Shown in pieces: positions 57,754-64,000 of a DNA stretch of 64,000 nt (the stretch's first letter is position 1; the number at the start of each line of letters is the position of its first letter). The stretch covers positions 1,123,041-1,187,040 of the forward strand of contig NZ_CP040846.1 of NCBI RefSeq assembly GCF_006274605.1. Direction: 5' to 3'. The translations under genes were made by a program, and so were the position numbers. The DNA comes from Thermococcus indicus. Lineage in GTDB: Archaea; Methanobacteriota_B; Thermococci; Thermococcales; Thermococcaceae. Under the pieces are notes generated by a model. That model saw only the letters and a program-made list of their open reading frames with translations. It was not told where the DNA came from and ran no database searches.

Positions 57754-58407
57754 TCAAGAAGAGAACGGGCTCTCCCTGAGCCTCTCGTTTGCGAACCGGA
57801 CGATTCTCTCGACATCCTTCCCTATCGTTTCAGGTTCGGGCTTCATCTGGACGTAGAACACGTTGGTCTTCGGCGTTAGTGAGACGTGCTTGATGTTGTG
57901 GGGGTTCGATAGGCTCTCGATAAGGGCCCTCAGGTTCTCCACGTCCCGCTTCTTCTCGTACAGGGCCTCGTACTGCTTTCCGGCTATCTCTATGACCTCC
58001 TTCCTGAGCAGCTCCTCGTTATCTATTCCCGGCCTCATCCGGTAGTAACCCTTCTGAATGAGGTGGGCCTCCCTCTGTATGTCCGAGAACGGCTTGATAA
58101 CGAGGTACAGCTTGTCGTGCCGGCTCGTTATCAGCGCTATCGGGAAGTAAAGGAGGCTGTGTCTGGGCAGGAGCGTGAGGGTGTACTCGAACTTCCTGAT
58201 GTTGTCCCTGTTGACCTTGTACTCGGCGCGGAAGCCGATGTAGCCGCCGAGCCAGGTGTAAAGCTCGTCCTCAGGTTTGATTACATCCTTGACGGCCCGT
58301 ATGTAGTGTTCCATCAACATGAGGTTCAGCTTCCGCCCCCTGTAGAACTGAAGGGCGGAGATGCCGGCGATAAGGAATATCGCGACAAACAGTACCTGAT
58401 TGTCCAT
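57754..58407 (-). CDS. Single-TM hypothetical protein of the Get3-like operon
   Basis: A 217-residue protein with one N-terminal membrane segment (MDNQVLFVAIFLIAGISAL), followed by a basic stretch and a mixed cytoplasmic domain (EDELYTWLGGYIGFRAEYK, HSLLYFPIALITSRHDKLY). The C-terminal helix is SLTPKTNVFYVQMKPEPET and beyond. I do not recognise it. ATG 58407 fits GGAGGATTGAG, a ribosome site inside the end of the DUF59 gene, so it is the last gene of the operon. The longer open frame upstream is an artefact. Confidence 0.7.
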   Translation of the reverse strand: MDNQVLFVAIFLIAGISALQFYRGRKLNLMLMEHYIRAVKDVIKPEDELYTWLGGYIGFRAEYKVNRDNIRKFEYTLTLLPRHSLLYFPIALITSRHDKLYLVIKPFSDIQREAHLIQKGYYRMRPGIDNEELLRKEVIEIAGKQYEALYEKKRDVENLRALIESLSNPHNIKHVSLTPKTNVFYVQMKPEPETIGKDVERIVRFANERLRESPFSS

Positions 58408-58408
58408 C

Positions 58409-58693
58409 TCAATCCTCCTCCAGCGGATAGTACCTTTCGAGGGTTCGTGCATCGAGTACCTCAAGATTGGCGACATCATCGAGGGCATTAACAACATCCC
58501 TCACGATCCGCCAGCGAACGGGCCAGCTGAGGGCGTTCTGAAACGGGTGATGCAGGCCCTCGGAGAGGCGGAGGTATACCCTGACGCCCTCCTCGTCGGC
58601 TTGAACTTTAACGAGCCCGAGGCTCACTATATCCACCTCGGTTATGGGGTCCTTCACCCTTTTAAGCCTCTCGTAGATTTCTTCACTCTCCAA
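58409..58693 (-). CDS. MIP18/DUF59 family protein
   Basis: A 94-residue protein with the MIP18 (DUF59, SufT-like) fold signature: EEIYERLKRVKDPITEVDIVSLGLV, where the usual DPE-hP-V-h-DLG motif is degenerate (DPITEV, SLGLV). Family members assist Fe-S cluster assembly or carry clusters with ApbC/Nbp35 ATPases. The start appears to be TTG 58693, inside the end of the ArsA-like gene (11-base overlap), with only a weak ribosome site. A C-terminal cysteine is absent, so cluster binding itself is doubtful. Confidence 0.75.
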   Translation of the reverse strand: MESEEIYERLKRVKDPITEVDIVSLGLVKVQADEEGVRVYLRLSEGLHHPFQNALSWPVRWRIVRDVVNALDDVANLEVLDARTLERYYPLEED

Positions 58694-59675
58694 CTATCGT
58701 TCCCCCGAGGGTTCTGAGACGCTCCAGCCCGCGGGGTTCCTCCGCGAAGACGGGTATCCTCACAACCTCGATTCCCCTGAACTTCCTCCCCACCTCGCCG
58801 AGAACCCGCTCCTGGGCCTCCAGCTTGGCCTTCAGCTCCGGAACCTCCGTCCTCAGCTCCAGGACCTTGTTCATGACGATCATGTTGAAGGGAACCCTAA
58901 ACTTCTTCAGGCTTTTGTAGGCCCTCTCCGTCTCGTAAAGCGGGAGCATCTCGGGGTTCATCACCGCCACGACGCTCGTTTTCTCGGGGTCGGTTATAAC
59001 TCCCTCAACGAAGGCCACCTCTTCGCGGTACGACTTCAGCTCCTTCATTACTGCGTCGTCATCCTCCCTCGTGGGCAGCTTTATCTTCTCGCCCTCGACG
59101 GTGAACTCCTGATCTCCATGGATGTTGGCTATTGCGGCGCGTCTGTCGAGTATGGCCTTCCTTATCTCGATGAGTTTGTCCGTCCAGATTAGGGAGATTT
59201 TGGGGAGCGCGAGAACCCTCAAGGTTAACCCCGTTGGAGGGGTGTCAAAGATTATAACGTCCCACTCATCTCCCTTCGCGAGTATCTCCCTCACAGCCTC
59301 CAGCGTTGCGTACTCCTCGATTCCTGGAGAGTAGCTCAGAACCTCGAAGTACTTCTCCAGGTTTATGACCGTTAGGTAGCGGTACGTGTGCTTCATGCTC
59401 TCCTCCAGGTGCTTCAGATAGGTCTTTATCAGCTTCTCCATGTCAAGTTCACTTGCATAGAGGTTCTCGGCTATTCTCTTTGGTTTGTCCTTCAACTTCA
59501 CCATCAGCACGTCACCGAGGTTGTGGGCCGGGTCTAGGGAGACGATGAGGGTCCTGTAGCCCCTCTCCGCGAGCGCCGCGGCGGCCGCCGCCGAACCCGT
59601 TGTTTTCCCAACTCCACCCTTGCCTATGAAAAAGACGACGCGGTAGCCCTTTTTGGGCAGGAAGAACTCCCTCAT
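58683..59675 (-). CDS. Get3/ArsA-family ATPase
   Basis: A 330-residue deviant-Walker ATPase: P-loop GKGGVGKTT (18-26), switch I SLDPAHNLGDVL, switch II DTPPTGLTLR and VMNK. These match the Get3/ArsA group, which either targets tail-anchored membrane proteins or energises arsenite efflux. The CxxC zinc motif of eukaryotic Get3 and the metalloid-binding cysteines of ArsA are both missing; I see no cysteine at all. No arsenic genes are nearby. The operon context is a small protein, this ATPase, DUF59 and a single-TM protein. Confidence 0.88.
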   Translation of the reverse strand: MREFFLPKKGYRVVFFIGKGGVGKTTGSAAAAAALAERGYRTLIVSLDPAHNLGDVLMVKLKDKPKRIAENLYASELDMEKLIKTYLKHLEESMKHTYRYLTVINLEKYFEVLSYSPGIEEYATLEAVREILAKGDEWDVIIFDTPPTGLTLRVLALPKISLIWTDKLIEIRKAILDRRAAIANIHGDQEFTVEGEKIKLPTREDDDAVMKELKSYREEVAFVEGVITDPEKTSVVAVMNPEMLPLYETERAYKSLKKFRVPFNMIVMNKVLELRTEVPELKAKLEAQERVLGEVGRKFRGIEVVRIPVFAEEPRGLERLRTLGGTIVGE

Positions 59676-59684
59676 GGGACCACC

Positions 59685-59975
59685 TCACGTGATTTCAAAC
59701 ATCCCAGCCAGCTCGCCGAGCACGTCGTCCATGTCCACCGCCCTGCGCTGCATTACGTACAGCTCGCGCGTCATGTGCGGCAGTATCCTTATCACGAGCG
59801 TCGTCGGCGGACTGGGAATTCCAACGAAAGCTCCCATTAGCGTGAGCGCGAAGACGTTCTCAAGCTCCCTCAGCTCGAATTCGAGGTACTCGGTTGAGTT
59901 CTGCTTGAATGCCCCGAAAAAGCCCTTTAAGAAGGCCCTAACGTTCTCTAGCGGGTCTTTTTCTTTCTCCGTCAT
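59685..59975 (-). CDS. Small conserved hypothetical protein upstream of Get3-like ATPase
   Basis: A 96-residue protein (MTEKEKDPLENVRAFLKGFFGAF...) with a charged N-terminal helix, a Phe-rich amphipathic segment, and a hydrophobic stretch ALTLMGAFVGIPSPPTTLVI that could be a weak membrane helix. The end is acidic. ATG 59975 has GGTGG at 5 nt. It is the first gene of the Get3-like operon and might be a tail-anchored client or partner; this is an inference only. Confidence 0.65.
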   Translation of the reverse strand: MTEKEKDPLENVRAFLKGFFGAFKQNSTEYLEFELRELENVFALTLMGAFVGIPSPPTTLVIRILPHMTRELYVMQRRAVDMDDVLGELAGMFEIT

Positions 59976-60011
59976 TTTCACCACCCGAGAATTGAAAAAT
60001 AAAGAAAGACG

Positions 60012-61772
60012 TCAGGCCGCGCTCGCGGCGTACTCTTCCCCGGGCCTCTTCCAGGCAACCCAGAAGTCCCAGGCGAGGAGCAGGTTGAGGAGCAGGCTGA
60101 CCACGAGCGCGCCCTTGACAGCTATGAGGTACTGGCCGACCATCGGCACGTAGATGAGGTACCAGATTATCGCCGCCGTCACCGTGATCCAGAGGAAGAG
60201 GGCAGGGATTAGAACCGCCCAGCTCCAGTTTCCAGCTCTCTGGACCTTTGCAACCCAGAGCGCGGCGGTCATCATGGCTATACTGGCGAGCATCTGGTTC
60301 ATCGCACTGAATGCCGGCCAGATGACCTTGTAGCCGGCTCCCCAGGCGAGGTAGGTTCCAAGGCCGGCGATGATTATCGACGCGACCCACTTGTTGGTAA
60401 CGAGCTTCATGGCGCCCTTGCTGGTGTCGGAGATCATTCCAAAGAGCTCCTGCCAGGCGAAGCGGCCGAGCCTCGTGGCCGTGTCGAGCGATGTGAGGGT
60501 GAACGCTGAGACCCAGAGGGTCGCGAAGGTCTTTCCAAAGGTTTCGCTGACGCCGTAGAACTCGCTGACCGCCTTGGCGTAGCCTCCGAGGAAGGTGCCG
60601 AGACCGCCGACGTTGATGTAGTTGAGTCCCCACTCGGTGGGATCACCGCTGAGGCCCGTAAGCTGGACTCCGTAGACGGCTATGGAGGTGATGACGATGG
60701 TGGAGAGGAATCCTTCGGTGAACATTCCACCGTAACCCACCATCAGGCCGTGGATCTCATTGTCAAGCTGTTTCGAGGTGGTTCCGGAACCCACGAGCGA
60801 GTGGAATCCGCTGAGGGAACCGCATGCTATGACGAGCGGTATCGTGGGCCAGAAGGGCGATGCCACCGGAACGGAGCCGTCGGCGGTGATTCCCTTGATG
60901 ACGTTGGCGCTCCACATGGTGTACGCGGGGGCGGCAAAGTCCTTGGCCAGGAATATGAGGGCTATGCCGCCGAAGAGCAGGCCGAACCACAGGATGTAGG
61001 CGTTGAGGTAGTCCCTGGGCTGGAGGAGTATCCAAACCGGGAGCGAGGCCGCGATTATGATGTAAACCATGAGGATTATGTTCCAGTAGTGGTAGGCGGT
61101 TGTGTAGGCGGCCGAGGTTGGGTCGGTCTGGCCGTCCACGAAGACCAGCGGGTACTTGAGACCGACCCACACTGCTATGATGAGCAGGATTATGCCGATT
61201 ATCGTTGCCAGCTTGAACTCCATCTTGACCTTGTACATTAGGTATCCCAGTATCACCGCGACGAGCAGGAAGAGGAGCGTCGCGGTTGCGGCCTGGGGCG
61301 TTACGGTGAGCAGCTTGGCGGTGACGGCAACGAAGGCCGCGACGACGAGCAGCAGGGCGAACCAGATGTATACCTCGAAGGATATGCCCGTTTTCCTGCT
61401 CATGAGCTTTCCGGCTATCCACTGGACTGACTTACCATCGTAGCGAACCGATGACATCAGTGCCAGATAGTCGTGGACTGCACCGATGAAGACGTTTCCG
61501 AACCAGACCCATATGAGTCCCGGAAGCCATCCCCAGGCCATTGCCAGGGCGGGACCAACGATCGGGCCCGCTCCCGCTATCGATGCAAAGTGGTGGCCGT
61601 AAAGGACAAGCGGGTGTGCCGGAACGTAGTCAACTCCGTCGTAGAGCTTGTGGGCCGGAGTCGGCCTGTTGGGGTCGGCCTTGACGACCTTGCTCTGAAG
61701 GCTCTTGCCGTAGCTGAAGTACATGGCCAGGTATATAACACCGGCCAGAAGAACTATTACAGCGGAGTTCAT
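60012..61772 (-). CDS. cstA: CstA-family peptide/pyruvate permease
   Basis: A 586-residue carbon starvation protein A homologue with some 16 membrane segments. Conserved parts are HFASIAGAGPIVGPALAMAWG, GNVFIGAVHDYLALMSS, SGFHSLVGSGTTSKQL and DTATRLGRFAWQEL. Bacterial relatives import peptides or pyruvate. ATG 61772 follows GGAGGTGCAACC; the frame further upstream is not used. A strong TATA box lies 45 bases upstream. Fits the peptide-fermenting lifestyle suggested by the peptidases and Kor enzymes nearby. Confidence 0.93.
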   Translation of the reverse strand: MNSAVIVLLAGVIYLAMYFSYGKSLQSKVVKADPNRPTPAHKLYDGVDYVPAHPLVLYGHHFASIAGAGPIVGPALAMAWGWLPGLIWVWFGNVFIGAVHDYLALMSSVRYDGKSVQWIAGKLMSRKTGISFEVYIWFALLLVVAAFVAVTAKLLTVTPQAATATLLFLLVAVILGYLMYKVKMEFKLATIIGIILLIIAVWVGLKYPLVFVDGQTDPTSAAYTTAYHYWNIILMVYIIIAASLPVWILLQPRDYLNAYILWFGLLFGGIALIFLAKDFAAPAYTMWSANVIKGITADGSVPVASPFWPTIPLVIACGSLSGFHSLVGSGTTSKQLDNEIHGLMVGYGGMFTEGFLSTIVITSIAVYGVQLTGLSGDPTEWGLNYINVGGLGTFLGGYAKAVSEFYGVSETFGKTFATLWVSAFTLTSLDTATRLGRFAWQELFGMISDTSKGAMKLVTNKWVASIIIAGLGTYLAWGAGYKVIWPAFSAMNQMLASIAMMTAALWVAKVQRAGNWSWAVLIPALFLWITVTAAIIWYLIYVPMVGQYLIAVKGALVVSLLLNLLLAWDFWVAWKRPGEEYAASAA

Positions 61773-61810
61773 GGTTGCACCTCCATGTATATTCTGCGCT
61801 GTGATGTACA

Positions 61811-61822
61811 CTTTTTAAATAT
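61811..61822 (-). promoter_or_regulatory. TATA box for cstA
   Basis: The minus strand reads ATATTTAAAAAG, 39-50 bases before ATG 61772. Confidence 0.6.
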
Positions 61823-61920
61823 AAATGCCTTTCGGCAAAAAACTGAACCTTTTTCGTTTTTAAACTGATAGTTGGAAACCCGGCCAGAAGCTTGCTGATA
61901 AAACCTTTTGTGTACTCCCG

Positions 61921-61946
61921 CAAAAGTGAGAAGGAAGGAGATTCCT
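61921..61946 (-). terminator. Imperfect stem-loop and T-run after oadA
   Basis: On the minus strand GGTGAGGAA and TTCCTTCTCAC can pair with a small bulge, followed by TTTTG. This lies directly at and after the oadA stop codon. Confidence 0.4.
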
Positions 61947-63733
61947 CACCTTAGCTCTATGAGTGGTTGTCCGGTGTCTACTGTGTCGCCTTCTTTGACT
62001 AGGATTTTTTTGACTACTCCATCCTTTGGGGCGGGAATCTCGTTCTCCATCTTCATTGCCTCGAGGACGACCAACCCCTGACCGGTTTTGACCGAGTCTC
62101 CCTCCTTGACGAGTATTCTCAAAATCTTGCCGGGCATTGGGGCAGTAACAAGGCCCTCACCGGCAGGAGCGGGAGTCGAGACAGGAGCAACCGAAGCCGG
62201 AGCAGGGACCGCCGTGGGGATGGGTACAGGGGCAGTGGCTGTTTTCGGAGCACTGGGTGGAGTCGAAGCCCCCGCTATCTGGGGCAGGTACCTGAGGGCA
62301 CTCAGGTCGATGCCCTCAACGCCGACCTCGAATTCGACGCCGTCCACGTAGACCTTGAACCTCTGAACCGTGGGCGGCAGCTCAGGCTTCTTCCTGCCCT
62401 CCTTCCTGGCCCTGAAGAACTCCCTGGCTATCTGCGGGAAGAGGCAGTAGGTCAGAACATCCTCCTCCCTCTCCAGGTAGCCCAGCTCCTCAAGCTCCTT
62501 TCTGCATTTCTCCAGCGCGGGTGCGAGCAACTCTCCAGGTCTTACGGTTATGGGTTCCTCCTCCCCCAGGACCTTTGCCCGCAGCTCGGGGTTTATCTCC
62601 CCCGGCGGCCTTCCGTAGAGTCCCTTGATGTAGTTCTTGACCTCCTCGGTTATTCTCTCGTACCTTCCAAAGAGGACGTTGAGAACCGCCTGCGTTCCGA
62701 CTATCTGGCTGGTCGGCGTCACCAGCGGCGGCCATCCAAGGTCTTCCCTGACGCGCGGTATCTCCTCCAGAACCTCCTGGAGCCGGTCTAAAGCTTTCAT
62801 CTCGCCGAGCTGGCTTATGAGGTTGGAGTACATCCCGCCGGGAACCTGGTACTTCAGAACGTAGGGGTTCACCATGAGGGCCTCCCTGTGGAGCATTCCT
62901 GAGTATTTCTCGTCTAGGAGCCTCTTCAGGTACCTCGAAACCTCGTGGATGAGCTCCCTGTCGAGGTGGCTCCCAACCGCTTCCGGCAGGGCGTGCCAGA
63001 TGGTCTGTATGCCCGGTTGAGCCGTTCCAAAGGCGAGTGGACTTATCGCGGTGTCTATGTAGTCCGCCCCGGCCTCGACGGCCTTGAGGTACGTTGCGAC
63101 GGCCATTCCGGTGGTGGAATGGGTGTGAACGTTTACGGGAACACCGTAGCGTTCCTTTATCTCGCTCACCAGCTCATAGGCCTTCCAGGGCGTCAGCAGG
63201 GCCGCCATGTCCTTGATGGTGATGACATCAACGTCCAGGGCGAGCAGTTCTTCCACCTTCTTCATGTAGTACTCGAGCGTGAACACCTTGCCCGTCGTGT
63301 AGGCTATCGCACCCTGAACCTCTGCGCCAACTTCTTTCGCCTTCCTTATCGCCACCTCCATGTTCCTGACGTCGTTTAGGGCATCGAATATTCTGAAGAT
63401 GTCTATTCCGTTCCTGTGGGCCAGCTCGACGAATTTTTCGACCACGTCGTCCGGATAGTGGCGGTAGCCGACGACGTTCTGCCCGCGGAGGAGCATCTGA
63501 AGCTTCGTCTTCCTTATGTGCTCTCTGAGGAGCCTCAGCCTCTCCCAGGGATCCTCCCGGAGGTAGCGGATGCAGACGTCGAAGGTAGCTCCTCCCCAGA
63601 CCTCCATGGAGTAGAAGCCGATTTTATCCATCTTCTCGGCTACTGCCAGCATGTCGTCAGTTATGAGTCGCGTCGCTATGAGGGACTGGTGAGCGTCCCT
63701 AAACGTTGTATCTATTATCTCAACCCTGCTCAT
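61946..63733 (-). CDS. oadA: Oxaloacetate decarboxylase alpha / pyruvate carboxylase B-type with biotin domain
   Basis: A 595-residue carboxyltransferase fused to its biotin carrier. The TIM-barrel domain begins IIDTTFRDAHQSL (metal Asp, catalytic region), with EVWGGATFDVC, FRIFDALNDVRNM, KDMAALLTPW and the metal ligands HTHSTTGMA. A PYC_OADA conserved domain, then a Pro/Ala-rich linker (about 490-525), lead to the biotinyl domain with K561 in EAMKMEN. It either decarboxylates oxaloacetate (with a membrane beta subunit) or carboxylates pyruvate (with a biotin carboxylase); neither partner is in this window. TATA and GGAGGTGGG are present. Confidence 0.93.
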   Translation of the reverse strand: MSRVEIIDTTFRDAHQSLIATRLITDDMLAVAEKMDKIGFYSMEVWGGATFDVCIRYLREDPWERLRLLREHIRKTKLQMLLRGQNVVGYRHYPDDVVEKFVELAHRNGIDIFRIFDALNDVRNMEVAIRKAKEVGAEVQGAIAYTTGKVFTLEYYMKKVEELLALDVDVITIKDMAALLTPWKAYELVSEIKERYGVPVNVHTHSTTGMAVATYLKAVEAGADYIDTAISPLAFGTAQPGIQTIWHALPEAVGSHLDRELIHEVSRYLKRLLDEKYSGMLHREALMVNPYVLKYQVPGGMYSNLISQLGEMKALDRLQEVLEEIPRVREDLGWPPLVTPTSQIVGTQAVLNVLFGRYERITEEVKNYIKGLYGRPPGEINPELRAKVLGEEEPITVRPGELLAPALEKCRKELEELGYLEREEDVLTYCLFPQIAREFFRARKEGRKKPELPPTVQRFKVYVDGVEFEVGVEGIDLSALRYLPQIAGASTPPSAPKTATAPVPIPTAVPAPASVAPVSTPAPAGEGLVTAPMPGKILRILVKEGDSVKTGQGLVVLEAMKMENEIPAPKDGVVKKILVKEGDTVDTGQPLIELR

Positions 63734-63763
63734 ACCCCCACCTCCATCCCGGGCTACAGTCAG

Positions 63764-63774
63764 CCATTTAAAAG
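63764..63774 (-). promoter_or_regulatory. TATA box for oadA
   Basis: The minus strand reads CTTTTAAATGG, 31-41 bases before ATG 63733. Confidence 0.6.
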
Positions 63775-63830
63775 TCTAACGACGTTCGGTGGAGAAGAAT
63801 TCGACAGAAGACGAAATGATGTCGCGCCGG

Positions 63831-63865
63831 AAAATTTGAAAATTGGTGAGGGCTCAGAGGAGCCC
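63831..63865 (-). terminator. Stem-loop terminator after aldolase gene
   Basis: On the minus strand GGGCTC-CTCT-GAGCCC (63865-63850) forms a perfect 6-bp hairpin over the stop codon. It is followed within 20 bases by two TTTT runs. Confidence 0.5.
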
Positions 63866-64000
63866 CTCAGCTTTCGCCGCTTCCTCAGGGTCCTCGTTGC
63901 GGTGGACGACGCGGAGGAGTGCCTTTATAAACGGCTCCGGGTCTTCACGCTGGAAGATGTTTCTTCCAACGACTGCTCCGGCTCCGCCGGCCTCTATAAC
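63854..64000 (-). CDS. Class I fructose-bisphosphate aldolase, archaeal type, C-terminal fragment
   Basis: The last 48 codons of a gene entering from the right edge: [20 protein letters not shown], then [20 protein letters not shown] and a short end. The [12 protein letters not shown] phosphate-binding strand and the following helix match the DhnA/FbaB-type archaeal aldolase family. This family makes or cleaves fructose-1,6-bisphosphate, or related transaldolase-like substrates such as in ADTH synthesis. The rest of the gene, including the Schiff-base lysine, is outside the window, so the subfamily is tentative. Confidence 0.75.
   Translation of the reverse strand, partial: VIEAGGAGAVVGRNIFQREDPEPFIKALLRVVHRNEDPEEAAKAEGLL

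Noticed and set aside
1-64000. CRISPR arrays, rRNA or tRNA genes, transposases and attachment sites
   Set aside because: None found on reading both strands; the accessory islands show no integrase or terminal inverted repeats.

Overview
This window is a piece of a hyperthermophilic archaeal chromosome, almost certainly a Thermococcus (Thermococcales). The reasons are the ferredoxin-linked 2-oxoacid oxidoreductase operon, archaeal-type purine genes (purP, purO, a short purA), an RaSEA-type archaeosine enzyme, a prolyl oligopeptidase whose catalytic residues fall at S477/D560/H592 as I recall for the Pyrococcus furiosus enzyme, TATA-box promoters, and GGTG(G)-type ribosome binding sites about 5 nt before the start. 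Several starts below were moved inward to fit such a site. Genes are tightly packed. No gene-free stretch exceeds about 190 bases, and I saw no rRNA, tRNA, IS element or CRISPR array.

Layout. 1-8.7 kb: prolyl-tRNA synthetase (cut by the window), a 2-hydroxyacid dehydrogenase, an M42 aminopeptidase, two TauE/SafE permeases, a secreted helical protein next to a membrane-anchored winged-helix protein, and an ATPase-nuclease. 8.8-12.8 kb: metG, a PTPS-III-like pterin enzyme, a VapBC pair and a DUF192 protein. 12.9-18.9 kb: one long leftward operon with two 2-oxoacid:ferredoxin oxidoreductases, in which a MNT-HEPN toxin-antitoxin pair sits between korB and korG. 19-21.6 kb: RaSEA, a second VapBC and surE. 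21.7-26.2 kb: a more A+T-rich accessory island with a secreted papain-fold peptidase and a tandem array of related small membrane proteins, several with single-base frameshifts. 26.2-32.7 kb: ftsY, a C/D box sRNA candidate, and a BMP-family (nucleoside-type) ABC importer. 32.7-43.4 kb: a metal-binding lipoprotein-like receptor, a secreted metalloprotease, a phosphoribosyltransferase, cysS, an FKBP with a histone-like tail, and membrane and unknown proteins. 43.4-48.6 kb: thiamine genes (thiD-thiN, thi4, thiC), with a foreign-looking secreted-protein gene between two copies of a 77-bp regulatory region. 48.6-55.4 kb: purC-purP-purO, a frameshifted sodium symporter, prolyl oligopeptidase and purA. 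55.4-64 kb: a zinc protease, a lipase-like hydrolase, a third VapBC, a Get3/ArsA-like operon, cstA, oadA and the end of an archaeal fructose-bisphosphate aldolase.

The metabolic picture is peptide and amino-acid fermentation: aminopeptidase, POP and CstA feed 2-oxoacids to the Kor complexes. Thiamine for the Kor enzymes and purines are made de novo. The most notable items are the C/D sRNA, the duplicated thi operator around a cargo gene, the tandem membrane-protein array, and the MNT-HEPN pair embedded in the kor operon.
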